A stretch of 64,000 nt of DNA from Betaproteobacteria bacterium (lineage in GTDB: Bacteria; Pseudomonadota; Gammaproteobacteria; Burkholderiales; SG8-39). The DNA lies in contig JACPYS010000018.1 in NCBI GenBank assembly GCA_016195915.1, positions 222,071 through 286,070 of the forward strand, read 5' to 3'. A program made the position numbers and the translations under genes. The notes below the pieces were generated by a model. It was not told where the DNA came from. It did no database searches and was given only the letters and a program-made list of their open reading frames with translations. Position 1 is the first letter of the stretch; every line of letters begins with the position of its first letter. Shown piece after piece: positions 18,378 to 26,825 of the stretch.

Positions 18378-20364
18378 TCGCCCGCCGGCGAATGGTGTTC
18401 TTGCCCGCCCAGAAGCAGCGGTTGTCGAGCTGTGGACCGTCGTCAATAATGAGGTGATCTCTAGTGTAAAGAGCAAGTTCAAGTTCCTTGACCATCGGCC
18501 AGAACTGGTCAGCGCGGCATTGAATTGGTGGAAGGAAATATATAGAGAACGTCCGCGCTATCCAAAAACTCTACTAACTTGGATTGAGAACCATCAGGAT
18601 AGCTCTCGCGAACTAATCTGTTTTCAGTTCGCGATTGTCGATCCAAGCTCCAATATGCTGGTCTATTGGTCTCTCACGGACGACCAGTTTGACATCCACA
18701 AAGATAGGTTTCCGTTCCCCTACAACGAAAGGAATTGCCTTATTGGCATAACAACCGGAAAGCACCATGTAAAGGGTTTCGATGGTTGTACCTGCGCGGT
18801 CACGCCGGATAAGTGGGGGTTAGGCTGGTGCGCGGCAACGAATACCCCCCTTTACATACCCGATTTGCGCACCTATCAAAACGCGGAATTGACCGCAGCA
18901 CCAGAAACAGACTACTTGTGGGGTGTGGGCAGCTGTATCTATCTGCCAATTCCGGCAGAAACCAGCCGATCACGCGGCGATCGGACTGTCCTCGGCGTAC
19001 TTGTCATCTATTCGCCTATTCACAACCTTTTCGGCACGGAACATCTCATTCGACACAGGACTGGAGCGCCCTTGCCGGCGGGCATAAGTAATGTAAATTC
19101 CAATCCGAAGTTCTTCGACGCGCTGCGAGAGATTATCGACACTGGCCCGCTCCGCAATTTCATTCTCGATCTGCGCCAACGTCATGAAGCGCGTAACGCG
19201 ACGATATTGGAAAGAGCCCGCGCTATCGAAACTACAATTGTTGGTATAAGTGAAGAAATCATAAGATTAAGAGAAGATATCGCGCGCATTGCGCCAGACA
19301 CCTCCGCCGTGCTGATCACTGGCGATTCGGGTTCAGGCAAGGAGTTGGTGGCTCAGGCGCTGCACCAGCATGGCGCGCGCGAAGGTAACTTCATCCGGAT
19401 CAACATCGCGGCGATTCCAAAGGACCTACTTGAATCACATCTCTTCGGTTACGAAAGGGACGCGCATTCGCGGGCGTCGAAACGCCAATTCGGGTACTTT
19501 GAAGAGGCGCGCAACGGAACCTTGTTTCTAGACGAAATTGGAGATATGGAGGTAGATCTGCAGACTCGTTTGCTACGCGTGCTCTCGGATGGACATTTCC
19601 ACCGTCTCGGTGGCAAAGAAGAGATTGATGCCAGAAATGTGCGCGTGATTGCTGCAACCAATCGGGAGCTCTGGGCACGGGTAAGGATGGGGTTATTCCG
19701 TGAGGACCTGTATCATCGGCTAAACGTAATACGCGTGCGGGTACCGTCACTGCGCGAACGTGTAGTGGACATCCCGGTGCTGACAGGCCACTTCCTCAGA
19801 GAAGCGGCACGCAAACAGGGCGTGGTGATTAAGAGGCTTTCGGTCGACGCTGAAACACGTCTTTGCGAAATGCCGTGGCGTGGCAGCGTGCGCGAGCTCG
19901 AGAACTTATGCAAGTCTCTTACGACTCGGGTGGATGGGATGGTGATTCGCGCCGAAGATATCATGTCTGCGTCTGTTACCGCTTTGGAGGACGAGGATCA
20001 GCCGGCTGGTAGCGAAAGCCGGTCAGGTATAGTCCGAAAATCGTCCACCGCGGACGATCCAGTGATAGCGGCTCCCAATGCACCTCTCGCCGGAATTGCC
20101 CTAGACGATCTAAGAGGCAGAATCAAAGAATACTGTGGGAAATCGTTGCCCAGCAACAGCGCTAGCGAAAAGGAAAAGCTGAGAATGCTGCTACTCGAAG
20201 CAATCCGGCGTTTGAAAGAACCGGATACGGATATAACCGGCGCAAAGCTAGCAGAACTTCTCGGCATAAGCCGGAATGACCTGCATAAGAAATTGCTCGG
20301 GTACATCGGCATGGGGATGCCAGAACTCAAAGAGCTTTTCAGATACCGGCAGAAATACGGGTGA
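18370..20364 (+). CDS. sigma-54-activator-like AAA+ regulator with degenerate GAFTGA loop
   Basis: 664 residues. N-terminal sensor about 40-225, GAF-like (GVGSCIYLPIPAE, VLGVLVIYSP). The AAA+ domain has Walker A GDSGSGKE near 318-325 and Walker B GTLFLDEIGD near 383-392. Arg-finger region and sensor II are present (PWRGSVRELENLCKSL). C-terminal helix-turn-helix TGAKLAELLGISRNDLHKKL. The loop that should read GAFTGA reads DAHSRA (364-369), so direct contact with sigma-54 is doubtful. Start overlaps the radical SAM stop. Lies between two sigma-54-like promoters. Could act without sigma-54, as TyrR/HupR-type relatives do. Confidence 0.85.
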   Translation: MPNRPPANGVLARPEAAVVELWTVVNNEVISSVKSKFKFLDHRPELVSAALNWWKEIYRERPRYPKTLLTWIENHQDSSRELICFQFAIVDPSSNMLVYWSLTDDQFDIHKDRFPFPYNERNCLIGITTGKHHVKGFDGCTCAVTPDKWGLGWCAATNTPLYIPDLRTYQNAELTAAPETDYLWGVGSCIYLPIPAETSRSRGDRTVLGVLVIYSPIHNLFGTEHLIRHRTGAPLPAGISNVNSNPKFFDALREIIDTGPLRNFILDLRQRHEARNATILERARAIETTIVGISEEIIRLREDIARIAPDTSAVLITGDSGSGKELVAQALHQHGAREGNFIRINIAAIPKDLLESHLFGYERDAHSRASKRQFGYFEEARNGTLFLDEIGDMEVDLQTRLLRVLSDGHFHRLGGKEEIDARNVRVIAATNRELWARVRMGLFREDLYHRLNVIRVRVPSLRERVVDIPVLTGHFLREAARKQGVVIKRLSVDAETRLCEMPWRGSVRELENLCKSLTTRVDGMVIRAEDIMSASVTALEDEDQPAGSESRSGIVRKSSTADDPVIAAPNAPLAGIALDDLRGRIKEYCGKSLPSNSASEKEKLRMLLLEAIRRLKEPDTDITGAKLAELLGISRNDLHKKLLGYIGMGMPELKELFRYRQKYG

Positions 20365-20707
20365 AATGCGGGTCGTTCTAGAACACGTAGACTTGGCCGA
20401 GATCAGATACGACTAATCGCGGAAAACCGGTCAGCGCGCGGCGCGCAGCGTCACTTCCCGCAATTTAGTACCTTGTGTTACCGTTTTTTGTTGCATCCCT
20501 GTACATCCATGCATGAAATGTAACCGGCGCTGAGTAGCGCAGTTGTCGCCGGATGCGGTATTTCGGATTAGTCCTCTTGTAAGGCAACCCCACAACTAAT
20601 GCAAATGTGCGGCGTTTGCACTTTCGTGTAGACATTCGCTGCATTTGTGTTTCGCGCGCTCGCAGGAATTGTGCGCTTCACCGGGTTTGTCGTGTCGTTC
20701 CTTCCTC

Positions 20708-20723
20708 TGGCATATCTTGTGCA
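20708..20723 (+). promoter_or_regulatory. sigma-54 (-24/-12) promoter candidate for the 20.8-23.5 kb operon
   Basis: TGGCATATCTTGTGCA fits TGGCAYRNNNNTTGCW with a single mismatch and exact GG-N10-GC spacing, 52 bp before the start at 20775. The rest of the 410-bp spacer after the regulator gene (20365-20774) holds no gene. Confidence 0.6.
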
Positions 20724-20774
20724 TGTGCTTAGGTAGCGGCCCGCGGGTCGGCTGCAAACCAGAGGGAGAGTGCG

Positions 20775-21188
20775 ATGGAATCGAAACAAGGGAACATAGT
20801 GCGATACGACAACAGTGAGCAAGCTATCGTACCCCGCACATTGAATAGATCCCCAAGCCCGTTGAGGCACGATAGGGTCGCCGCCATGCTTTGGGTAGTA
20901 GTCACTGTCGGCGCGTTAGGCTTTGCACCTCTGGCGGGCGCGGTGGGGGACCCCCTCGAGAGCAAACTGAAACTGGGCCTCACGATGGACGCCGTTGTTG
21001 CTTTGATCGGGACAACCCCAGATGCCGAATCGTGTAAGACGACTTTCGGTATTCGGACGTGTCGGCTGGTGTGGAAAAAGTTCTTCATCGATACGCGCTA
21101 CGAGGTGGACTTCCTCTGGGGCCGGTTGGTTTCCGTTCGAACTTGCCGGAATGCGAATACGTCCTGTCCATCGTCGAAAGCGGAATAG
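20775..21188 (+). CDS. small membrane-anchored/exported protein, SmpA/BamE-like C-terminal part
   Basis: 137 residues. One hydrophobic segment about 37-56 (AAMLWVVVTVGALGFAPLAG) after a polar N-terminus of 36 residues: a signal anchor or late signal peptide. The remainder (KLKLGLTMDAVVALIGTTPD, RYEVDFLWGRLVSVRTC) resembles the short SmpA/BamE fold that packs against outer-membrane assembly proteins; this resemblance is weak. Preceded by GGGAGAGTGCG. First gene behind the sigma-54-like promoter. Confidence 0.6.
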   Translation: MESKQGNIVRYDNSEQAIVPRTLNRSPSPLRHDRVAAMLWVVVTVGALGFAPLAGAVGDPLESKLKLGLTMDAVVALIGTTPDAESCKTTFGIRTCRLVWKKFFIDTRYEVDFLWGRLVSVRTCRNANTSCPSSKAE

Positions 21189-21224
21189 CAATCGGTATCG
21201 CAATTGCACACTTTGGAGGTGATC

Positions 21225-21392
21225 ATGTCTGCTGAACTTCGCAACAGTATTCCAGTGACGGTGCATACATTCCGTCTCCACGCTGAAGAACTGATGTTTC
21301 GCGGCCAGTTACGCGAGGAGGAAGTCAAGTCTAGTGTCCTCAACGTGGGGGTAGTTATCCAGACCGCCAATTCAATTAACCAGGGAGCGTGA
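21225..21392 (+). CDS. small hypothetical protein (55 aa)
   Basis: MSAELRNSIPVTVHTFRLHA to INQGA, 55 residues. The start is supported by a near-perfect Shine-Dalgarno, GGAGGTGATC, directly before the ATG. No family recognised and no membrane segment. It ends three bases before the next start, so it belongs to the same operon as the membrane and VWA-like genes. Confidence 0.55.
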   Translation: MSAELRNSIPVTVHTFRLHAEELMFRGQLREEEVKSSVLNVGVVIQTANSINQGA

Positions 21393-21394
21393 AC

Positions 21395-22639
21395 ATGAGG
21401 AACATTGAAAACGATGGTATTCAGCAAGCACTCTTCCGGCGTTTCACTTCCTGGAGAGTCAAGAAAATGGCCGCGTGCATATCAACACCTGAGGAGGCCA
21501 GAGAATTCGTCGAGGATCTGCACGACGCGACGCAAACCTGTAAGACCCATCCGGTGCCGTCACGTTCCATAGTAAGTTGGTACAAAGGCGTGCGGTTGCT
21601 TGCCATCGTCAGCACCGTTGCTGTATTTCTGCTTCTGTACTTGGCTGCAACTGCACTGAACTTGGACGAAACGCAGTCACTAATGCTGGTAATCGCTATC
21701 GGATTTCTACTAGGCATAGCGACGTGGTCATGGGCGGCAGTGCGCCGAATCCGGCGAGACGAGGCTCGGATGCCGGCTGCGATCGAAGAGGCGAACATTC
21801 ATGAGGCAGCGCTATTTGTGCAGACATTCGGCGCGGCAACTATGGGCGGTGGATTCTTGATCATGATTGCCGGCGGCATCGACGCGTTGGTGGCCTGCTG
21901 GATGATTGGCTCGATGTTGGCGCCAAATTGGCCCAAGATTGTCGTACTCGTGGTATCCGTTGCCGTTGCTGCGGGGTTTGTCTGGTTACTAGCTGACGTA
22001 ACCGACCGCTTCAGCTGGCAGGTCCGTTCGCTCAGGGCGGTACGGTTCTTCCGCAATCACCGGCAGTTGAGGCCGGAAGTGCTCGAGAGGCTCGGCATTA
22101 ACAAGGACTGGCTTCGCCGGAAGTTGTCTCCGCTAGTCGACGGCAGTTTTTCCATGCCCTCCGCATGGGCCTACATCCGTGCTGCGGGCACGTTGCTCGT
22201 AATCCCTTTGTTATTTGTCGGATTGCTCATTCTCCGCATATTCGCCGGACCCGGCGACGGCAATGACGTAAATCTCTCGGTTATCGTCGCCGTTTCCGCG
22301 ATCTGTTGTGTCATCGCAACCCTCGGTGCAACGCTGGGTGCATGGGGACACCTTCTCCCCGGAGACGCCGAAATTTTCACGACGATTCACCGGCGTTTCG
22401 CGACTCCAGAAACGTTCAAACTCTGGCGCGATTCAGACGAGCGTCGACTCGAACGGTGGGCCAACACGGCGGCCAGATTGTTGAAGCAACAACTGGCCGA
22501 GAAGCGCGATCGTGCGGACCCGGATGCGGTCGCGAGCAATATCGCTGTCCAAATGCCCTTTCCGAATGCAACCGTCCATAGAACGGCGACGTCGTCACCG
22601 GGAGAGTCTGGAAGCGAAACATTGGAGGTTCAGCCATGA
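21395..22639 (+). CDS. multi-pass membrane protein of unknown function
   Basis: 414 residues from the ATG after AGGGAGCGTGAAC; an in-frame GTG six bases earlier is possible. About six membrane segments in three pairs: VRLLAIVSTVAVFLLLYLAA with LMLVIAIGFLLG; TMGGGFLIMIAGGIDALVAC with IVVLVVSVAVAAGFVW; and LLVIPLLFVGLLILRIFAG with VIVAVSAICCVIAT. Cytoplasmic loops and tails are charged. No family recognised. Overlaps the following VWA-like gene by four bases, so the two products probably act together at the membrane. Confidence 0.6.
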   Translation: MRNIENDGIQQALFRRFTSWRVKKMAACISTPEEAREFVEDLHDATQTCKTHPVPSRSIVSWYKGVRLLAIVSTVAVFLLLYLAATALNLDETQSLMLVIAIGFLLGIATWSWAAVRRIRRDEARMPAAIEEANIHEAALFVQTFGAATMGGGFLIMIAGGIDALVACWMIGSMLAPNWPKIVVLVVSVAVAAGFVWLLADVTDRFSWQVRSLRAVRFFRNHRQLRPEVLERLGINKDWLRRKLSPLVDGSFSMPSAWAYIRAAGTLLVIPLLFVGLLILRIFAGPGDGNDVNLSVIVAVSAICCVIATLGATLGAWGHLLPGDAEIFTTIHRRFATPETFKLWRDSDERRLERWANTAARLLKQQLAEKRDRADPDAVASNIAVQMPFPNATVHRTATSSPGESGSETLEVQP

Positions 22640-23538
22640 ATTCTCGACGTCAATTCCTCGTTTTGGCTCCGGCCGTCGCGGGTGCTCTTTTCTCTTCGCC
22701 GGTCATAGCTGGCAAGAAAGCCTGCTCCGACCAGAGTTCCGGGGTACTAGCGCCTCAGGTATTGGTTGTTGCCGTCGATCGGACAGCTCCCCGTCCGAAA
22801 CTGCTGTGCGCGGGAATCCTGGAATCCATCCAGCAGGCTATCCTGCCTGGAACACGGCTGGTCATGTGGGTTTTCGGCGGTTTGAGGGCCGCACCGCAAC
22901 GCATCATCGACCACTCCTTCCCGCCTCTTCCGGTCGGCAAGGACGGGGTCGCAGGACTGCTCGACGATCTTATGCGAAACCCGGGGGAGAGGTTCGAGAA
23001 CAGTCGAGCGTGCGCCCTAAGCATACTGATTCAAAAGCGCGACGAGTTACTGAAAGTGCTCGCTGAAGAGTTGTCAGTTTTCGATGCGGCAAACGACGGG
23101 GTATCGCCAATTTTGCTAACTCTTGGGCAAGCAATGTCCCCTTTCGAGGCCGAAGCCAAACTCGGCCGTCTCTCGGCGGTCATTTTGTCCGATGGATTTG
23201 AACACACGCATGGGGGGGTCAGCTTTTATCCTGCGCGGGAAACAGGAAAATTCCTGATGCCCCAAGAAGCCGTCGCACGCGTTCGGGAAAAGTGTCTCAT
23301 GCTTGCATGTCGAGGGGCTAAGGTCTGGATTAGCGGATTGGGGATTACACGCATGGATGGGGAGGTCGACAATGTCGCACCACTGCGCGCCATTTGGACC
23401 AAACTCCTCCTGGAAGCTGGGGCAACGCCGGTAGAACTCACCACTTCAGCGCCGCAACGCTTGGCGGAAACAGTGCATCGAAGTCAGCTACGGACCCTAA
23501 TGGATCCGAGGTTGCTACTGAGCGCAGTCAGCCGATGA
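22636..23538 (+). CDS. exported VWA-like protein
   Basis: 300 residues. Signal peptide MNSRRQFLVLAPAVAGALFS...VIAG with a twin-Arg-like start. Then VLVVAVDRTAPRP and later LSAVILSDGFEHTHGG, the strand/turn pattern of a von Willebrand A fold. The metal-site DxSxS is incomplete (DRTAP). WISGLGITRMDGEVDNVAPL near the end also fits VWA-type proteins of mobile or conjugative elements. Start overlaps the membrane protein stop (ATGA). Function unknown. Confidence 0.55.
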   Translation: MNSRRQFLVLAPAVAGALFSSPVIAGKKACSDQSSGVLAPQVLVVAVDRTAPRPKLLCAGILESIQQAILPGTRLVMWVFGGLRAAPQRIIDHSFPPLPVGKDGVAGLLDDLMRNPGERFENSRACALSILIQKRDELLKVLAEELSVFDAANDGVSPILLTLGQAMSPFEAEAKLGRLSAVILSDGFEHTHGGVSFYPARETGKFLMPQEAVARVREKCLMLACRGAKVWISGLGITRMDGEVDNVAPLRAIWTKLLLEAGATPVELTTSAPQRLAETVHRSQLRTLMDPRLLLSAVSR

Positions 23539-23693
23539 TGATGATCTGGCATAGTTGATAAAAGCGAGTTGGCGGCGCGGTCGTGTGCATTTCATGCGCG
23601 ATGTCGTGGCGCACGTGCCTAGCTGGAAACCAAGATCTGCAATTGTGAGACAGCCCACGAAGGACCAGTTGATAAGGCGAATAGGAGGGTTCA

Positions 23694-25199
23694 ATGCCGA
23701 AAAAGAGCATGTCCGAATGGTTAACTGTGGACCGCGCCGGGTTGGCGAAACTCCTGGCCCGGCGAGGCAAGGCGTTCATCATCTCCGAGTTGTTGCAGAA
23801 CGCTTGGGACGAAGATGGGATAACGAATGTCGTGGTGACGCTGGTGCGTCCGCATGGCAGCCGCAATATCGTGCTGACCGTCAAGGACGATGCCCCGGAC
23901 GGCTTTGGCGACCTTGCGCACGCCTACACTATGTTCGCTGAGTCCAGGAAGAAGGCTGACGCGACCAAGCGTGGTCGGTTCAATATGGGCGAGAAGCTGA
24001 TTTTGGCGCTGGCCAGCGAAGCGCGGATCATTAGCACGCGGGGCGGCTGGCTGTTCGATCGGGAAGGCCGTCACCGATTGCGCCGTACTTTGGACCGTGG
24101 AAGTACCATCGAGGTGACGCTACCTCTGACTGGCGATGAAGTCGCCGAGTGCGATTCGCTGGCACAGCGCCTGCTGCCGCCAGCTGGAATTCGCACGACC
24201 TATAACGGTGTTGAACTGATGCCGCGCGAGGTTGCCTACTCGACGGAGGAATTCCTGCCGACAGAGGTCACGGACGCCGAGGGCAACCTGAGGCGCTCCA
24301 CCCGCAAGGCGCGGGTGGATCTCATCCGGATCACGGAAGGCGAGGAAGGCTGGCTCTACGAATTGGGGATTCCCGTCGTAGCGACCGGCGACAGCTTCCA
24401 TGTGAACGTCCATCAGAAGGTGCCGCTAAACATGGAGCGCGACAGCGTGCCGCCGGCGTTCCTGCGCAAGGTGCGCACGGCCACGCTAAATCTGGCCTAC
24501 ACGGAACTCGATCACGAGAACGCCAATGCGATGTGGGCGCGCGAGGCGCTGGCCGACCCGAACGTGTCGAACGCCGCTGTGGAAGCGGCTTTCAAGGCCC
24601 GTTTCGGCAAAATGGCTGTGGTCTACGATCCGAACGATCCGGAAGCGAACAAACGGGCGGTGTCCGAAGGCTTCACTGTCGTCCACGGCTCGCAGTTGAA
24701 TCGTCATGAGTGGGCGAACGTGAAACGCGCCCAGGTGGTGCTGCCAGCCGGTCAGGTGACGCCATCGCCGAAGCCGTACAGTCAGGACGGCAATCCGGAG
24801 AAAATCATTCCTCAGGAGAAATGGACTCGGGATATGAGGGCGCTTGACGTCTTTGCCCGCAGGCTGGCAGCGGCCATTTTGGAAGGGACGAACATTTGCG
24901 TCACCTATGTGCTCGAAGCGGGTGTGCACTGGCTAGCCAACTATGGTGTCGGCGAATTGACCATAAATTTGGGGCGGCTGGGCAAAACTTGGCCAGAGCA
25001 AGGTCTCACCGAAGACGTTTTGGGCCTGCTCGTCCACGAATTTGGCCACCAGTACAGCGGTGATCACCTGGCCGTTGATTATCACGACGCGCTTTGTCGC
25101 ATCGGGGCCCGGCTCGCGCTCACTGTGAGTCGCGACCCGACCTTTCTTTCGTGGCAGCAATATTGCTCTAGTGTGGAATCACAGCCGCTCACGGACTAA
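23694..25199 (+). CDS. GHKL (Hsp90-like) ATPase fused to HExxH metalloprotease-like domain
   Basis: 501 residues. N-terminal GHKL ATPase: N-box ELLQNAWDE (32-40), G1-type DDAPDGFGD (65-73), G2 GRFNMGEKL (94-102), GSTIEVTLP (136-144). The middle region (about 200-420) is unassigned. Near the C-terminus, GLLVHEFGHQYSGDH holds HExxHxxxxxH with H448, E449, H452 and H458, the zinc-ligand spacing of metzincin-like peptidases. No signal peptide. Strong ribosome site GGAGGGTTCA. I know of no standard family with this combination. Role unknown; ATP-gated proteolysis in stress or defence is a guess. It follows the VWA operon by 155 bp. Confidence 0.75.
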   Translation: MPKKSMSEWLTVDRAGLAKLLARRGKAFIISELLQNAWDEDGITNVVVTLVRPHGSRNIVLTVKDDAPDGFGDLAHAYTMFAESRKKADATKRGRFNMGEKLILALASEARIISTRGGWLFDREGRHRLRRTLDRGSTIEVTLPLTGDEVAECDSLAQRLLPPAGIRTTYNGVELMPREVAYSTEEFLPTEVTDAEGNLRRSTRKARVDLIRITEGEEGWLYELGIPVVATGDSFHVNVHQKVPLNMERDSVPPAFLRKVRTATLNLAYTELDHENANAMWAREALADPNVSNAAVEAAFKARFGKMAVVYDPNDPEANKRAVSEGFTVVHGSQLNRHEWANVKRAQVVLPAGQVTPSPKPYSQDGNPEKIIPQEKWTRDMRALDVFARRLAAAILEGTNICVTYVLEAGVHWLANYGVGELTINLGRLGKTWPEQGLTEDVLGLLVHEFGHQYSGDHLAVDYHDALCRIGARLALTVSRDPTFLSWQQYCSSVESQPLTD

Positions 25200-25612
25200 C
25201 GCGCGTTTGATGCGCGACCTCTTGAAATTGGGTTCTACCATTTGCGGCCACGTTTTTGTTTCCGTCAGCCCCTGCAGCGCGGCGCCTCAGGAGGCGGCGC
25301 GTTCTCTGCATTGGTACATCGTCAGCAAGAACTGCATGAACGAGTCCGGTGCGTAATCGTCCCACCCTGGTGTCGGGCGCTTCTACGCGAGGGTGCGAGG
25401 ACTTTCTTCGGCGAGACAGTTTATGCAGCTGAGTCGCGAGCGTCGGAGGTTGTCGATGGCGGCCCATGAAGTGCGACCATCACTGGACTCCGCCGCCAAT
25501 ACTCTAGAAGATCGCTGACCTATCTCGCCAACGGCCGCGTTGCCCCTCCGTTAAGCACATCCTGCCCGTACGGCCTATGCCTAGTCGAGATCTATGCATA
25601 GGGGTCGATATT
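25200..25612. other. gene-free stretch
   Basis: Between the GHKL-zincin gene and the right-hand repeat I see no supportable gene, RNA or clear terminator. A short CGCGC/GCGCG hairpin near 25200 has no T-run. Confidence 0.4.
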
Positions 25613-25774
25613 GTGAGTTCGCGTTTTCCGCGAGCGGACGCTCGCACCGGTTGTCCTTGTTGTCGCCACCAGCAAAGCACGAACGGCTGCAATGGCCGAT
25701 AACCGGACCGTCGTGATGATCCCCTGAAACTCTGAACCGCAATCCGACATTCGAATTCAAACTGAGAAACTACC
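25613..25774 (+). repeat. diverged 162-bp repeat, right copy
   Basis: Ungapped match of about 60% (eye count) to the minus strand of 5067-5228. Shared blocks at both ends include GAGTTCGCGTTTTCCG and AATTCAAACTGAG. It marks the right edge of the accessory segment; the next gene is the catabolic amidohydrolase at 25811. Confidence 0.6.
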
Positions 25775-25810
25775 CGCGGCCTGACACCGATTCCCGCCGC
25801 GATTGCCGTC

Positions 25811-26818
25811 CTAAGCCGCGCGGCTCGCTGCTCTGGGCAAATCGAGGATGCCTGCCGCATTGCCACCGGCAATTGCGACAAGGTCGGCTCCGCGCACGCC
25901 CGCCTGTTTCAACCAGCCCACCGGGTCCTTCTCGCCGACCGGATAGTCGCTGCCCATCACCAGCCGGTCAACGCCGACCCGCTCGATCAGCACCTTCAGC
26001 ACCTGCGGATCGTAGACGCAGGTGTCGTAATAGAACGAGCGCAGGAATTCGCTGGGCGTTCTGCCGCCCGTGTTGCGCACCGTGTCGGGACGGTTGGCAG
26101 TGTTGCGGTCCATGCGCCCCATGTAGTGCGGGAAGTAGCCGCCGCCGTGCGCCATCACCACCTTGAGCGCAGGGAACCTGTGCATCACGCCCTCGTAGAC
26201 GAGCGATGTCATGCACTTGGTTTCCTCGATCGATTGGCCGGCGGAATTCCACAGGGCGTAGCGCTGGAACCACGGATCGCGCACGCCTTCGGGATGGATC
26301 CACACCGTCACGCCGAGTTCGTCGACCGCCTCCCACAACGGATGGAAGACGGGATCGCCCATGTACACGCCGTTGTAGCTGGAAGAAACATTTGCCACCC
26401 TCAGCTTGAGCTTATCGACCGCGCGCCTGAGTTCGGTGAGCGCCAGCGTCACGTCCTGCAAAGGCAGCACGAAGCTGCCTACGAAACGCTCCGGAAATCG
26501 CGCCACCCAATCCGCGGCCTGATCGTTGCAGCGCCGGCACAACTCGAGGTCGGTCTGCGGATCGGCCCACGAGGTTCCCTGCAGCACCGTGCTCGCGGTG
26601 ACCACGCTCACGTCGATGCCGCGCTGGTCCATGTCCTCGATTTCCGCTTTGGGGTCGAACATCCGCCCCATCAGCTGCTCGGCTCCAGGACGCGGCGCCG
26701 TCGCGGGTGTCGCGCCAAAGCCCGTGAACACGGTCTTGTTGGTGGAAGCCCTGAACACCTGCTCCTCGAGCATGTGCGCATGGAAATCGATCACCAGTGG
26801 AAGGTCGCCGTGTTTCAT
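25811..26818 (-). CDS. amidohydrolase family protein (ACMSD-like)
   Basis: 335 residues from the ATG at 26818, eight bases after the preceding stop. Metal-dependent TIM-barrel hydrolase/decarboxylase. DFHAHMLEE provides the HxH; later metal-site regions read VTVWIHPEG, VVMAHGGGYFPHYMGR and MGSDYPVGEKD (Asp ligand). Close in type to ACMSD and resorcylate/salicylate decarboxylases. Last gene of a leftward cluster of SDR, acyl-CoA-ligase-like enzyme and two amidohydrolases that looks like an aromatic or carboxylic-acid pathway. Confidence 0.88.
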   Translation of the reverse strand: MKHGDLPLVIDFHAHMLEEQVFRASTNKTVFTGFGATPATAPRPGAEQLMGRMFDPKAEIEDMDQRGIDVSVVTASTVLQGTSWADPQTDLELCRRCNDQAADWVARFPERFVGSFVLPLQDVTLALTELRRAVDKLKLRVANVSSSYNGVYMGDPVFHPLWEAVDELGVTVWIHPEGVRDPWFQRYALWNSAGQSIEETKCMTSLVYEGVMHRFPALKVVMAHGGGYFPHYMGRMDRNTANRPDTVRNTGGRTPSEFLRSFYYDTCVYDPQVLKVLIERVGVDRLVMGSDYPVGEKDPVGWLKQAGVRGADLVAIAGGNAAGILDLPRAASRAA

Positions 26819-26825
26819 TGCGGCC

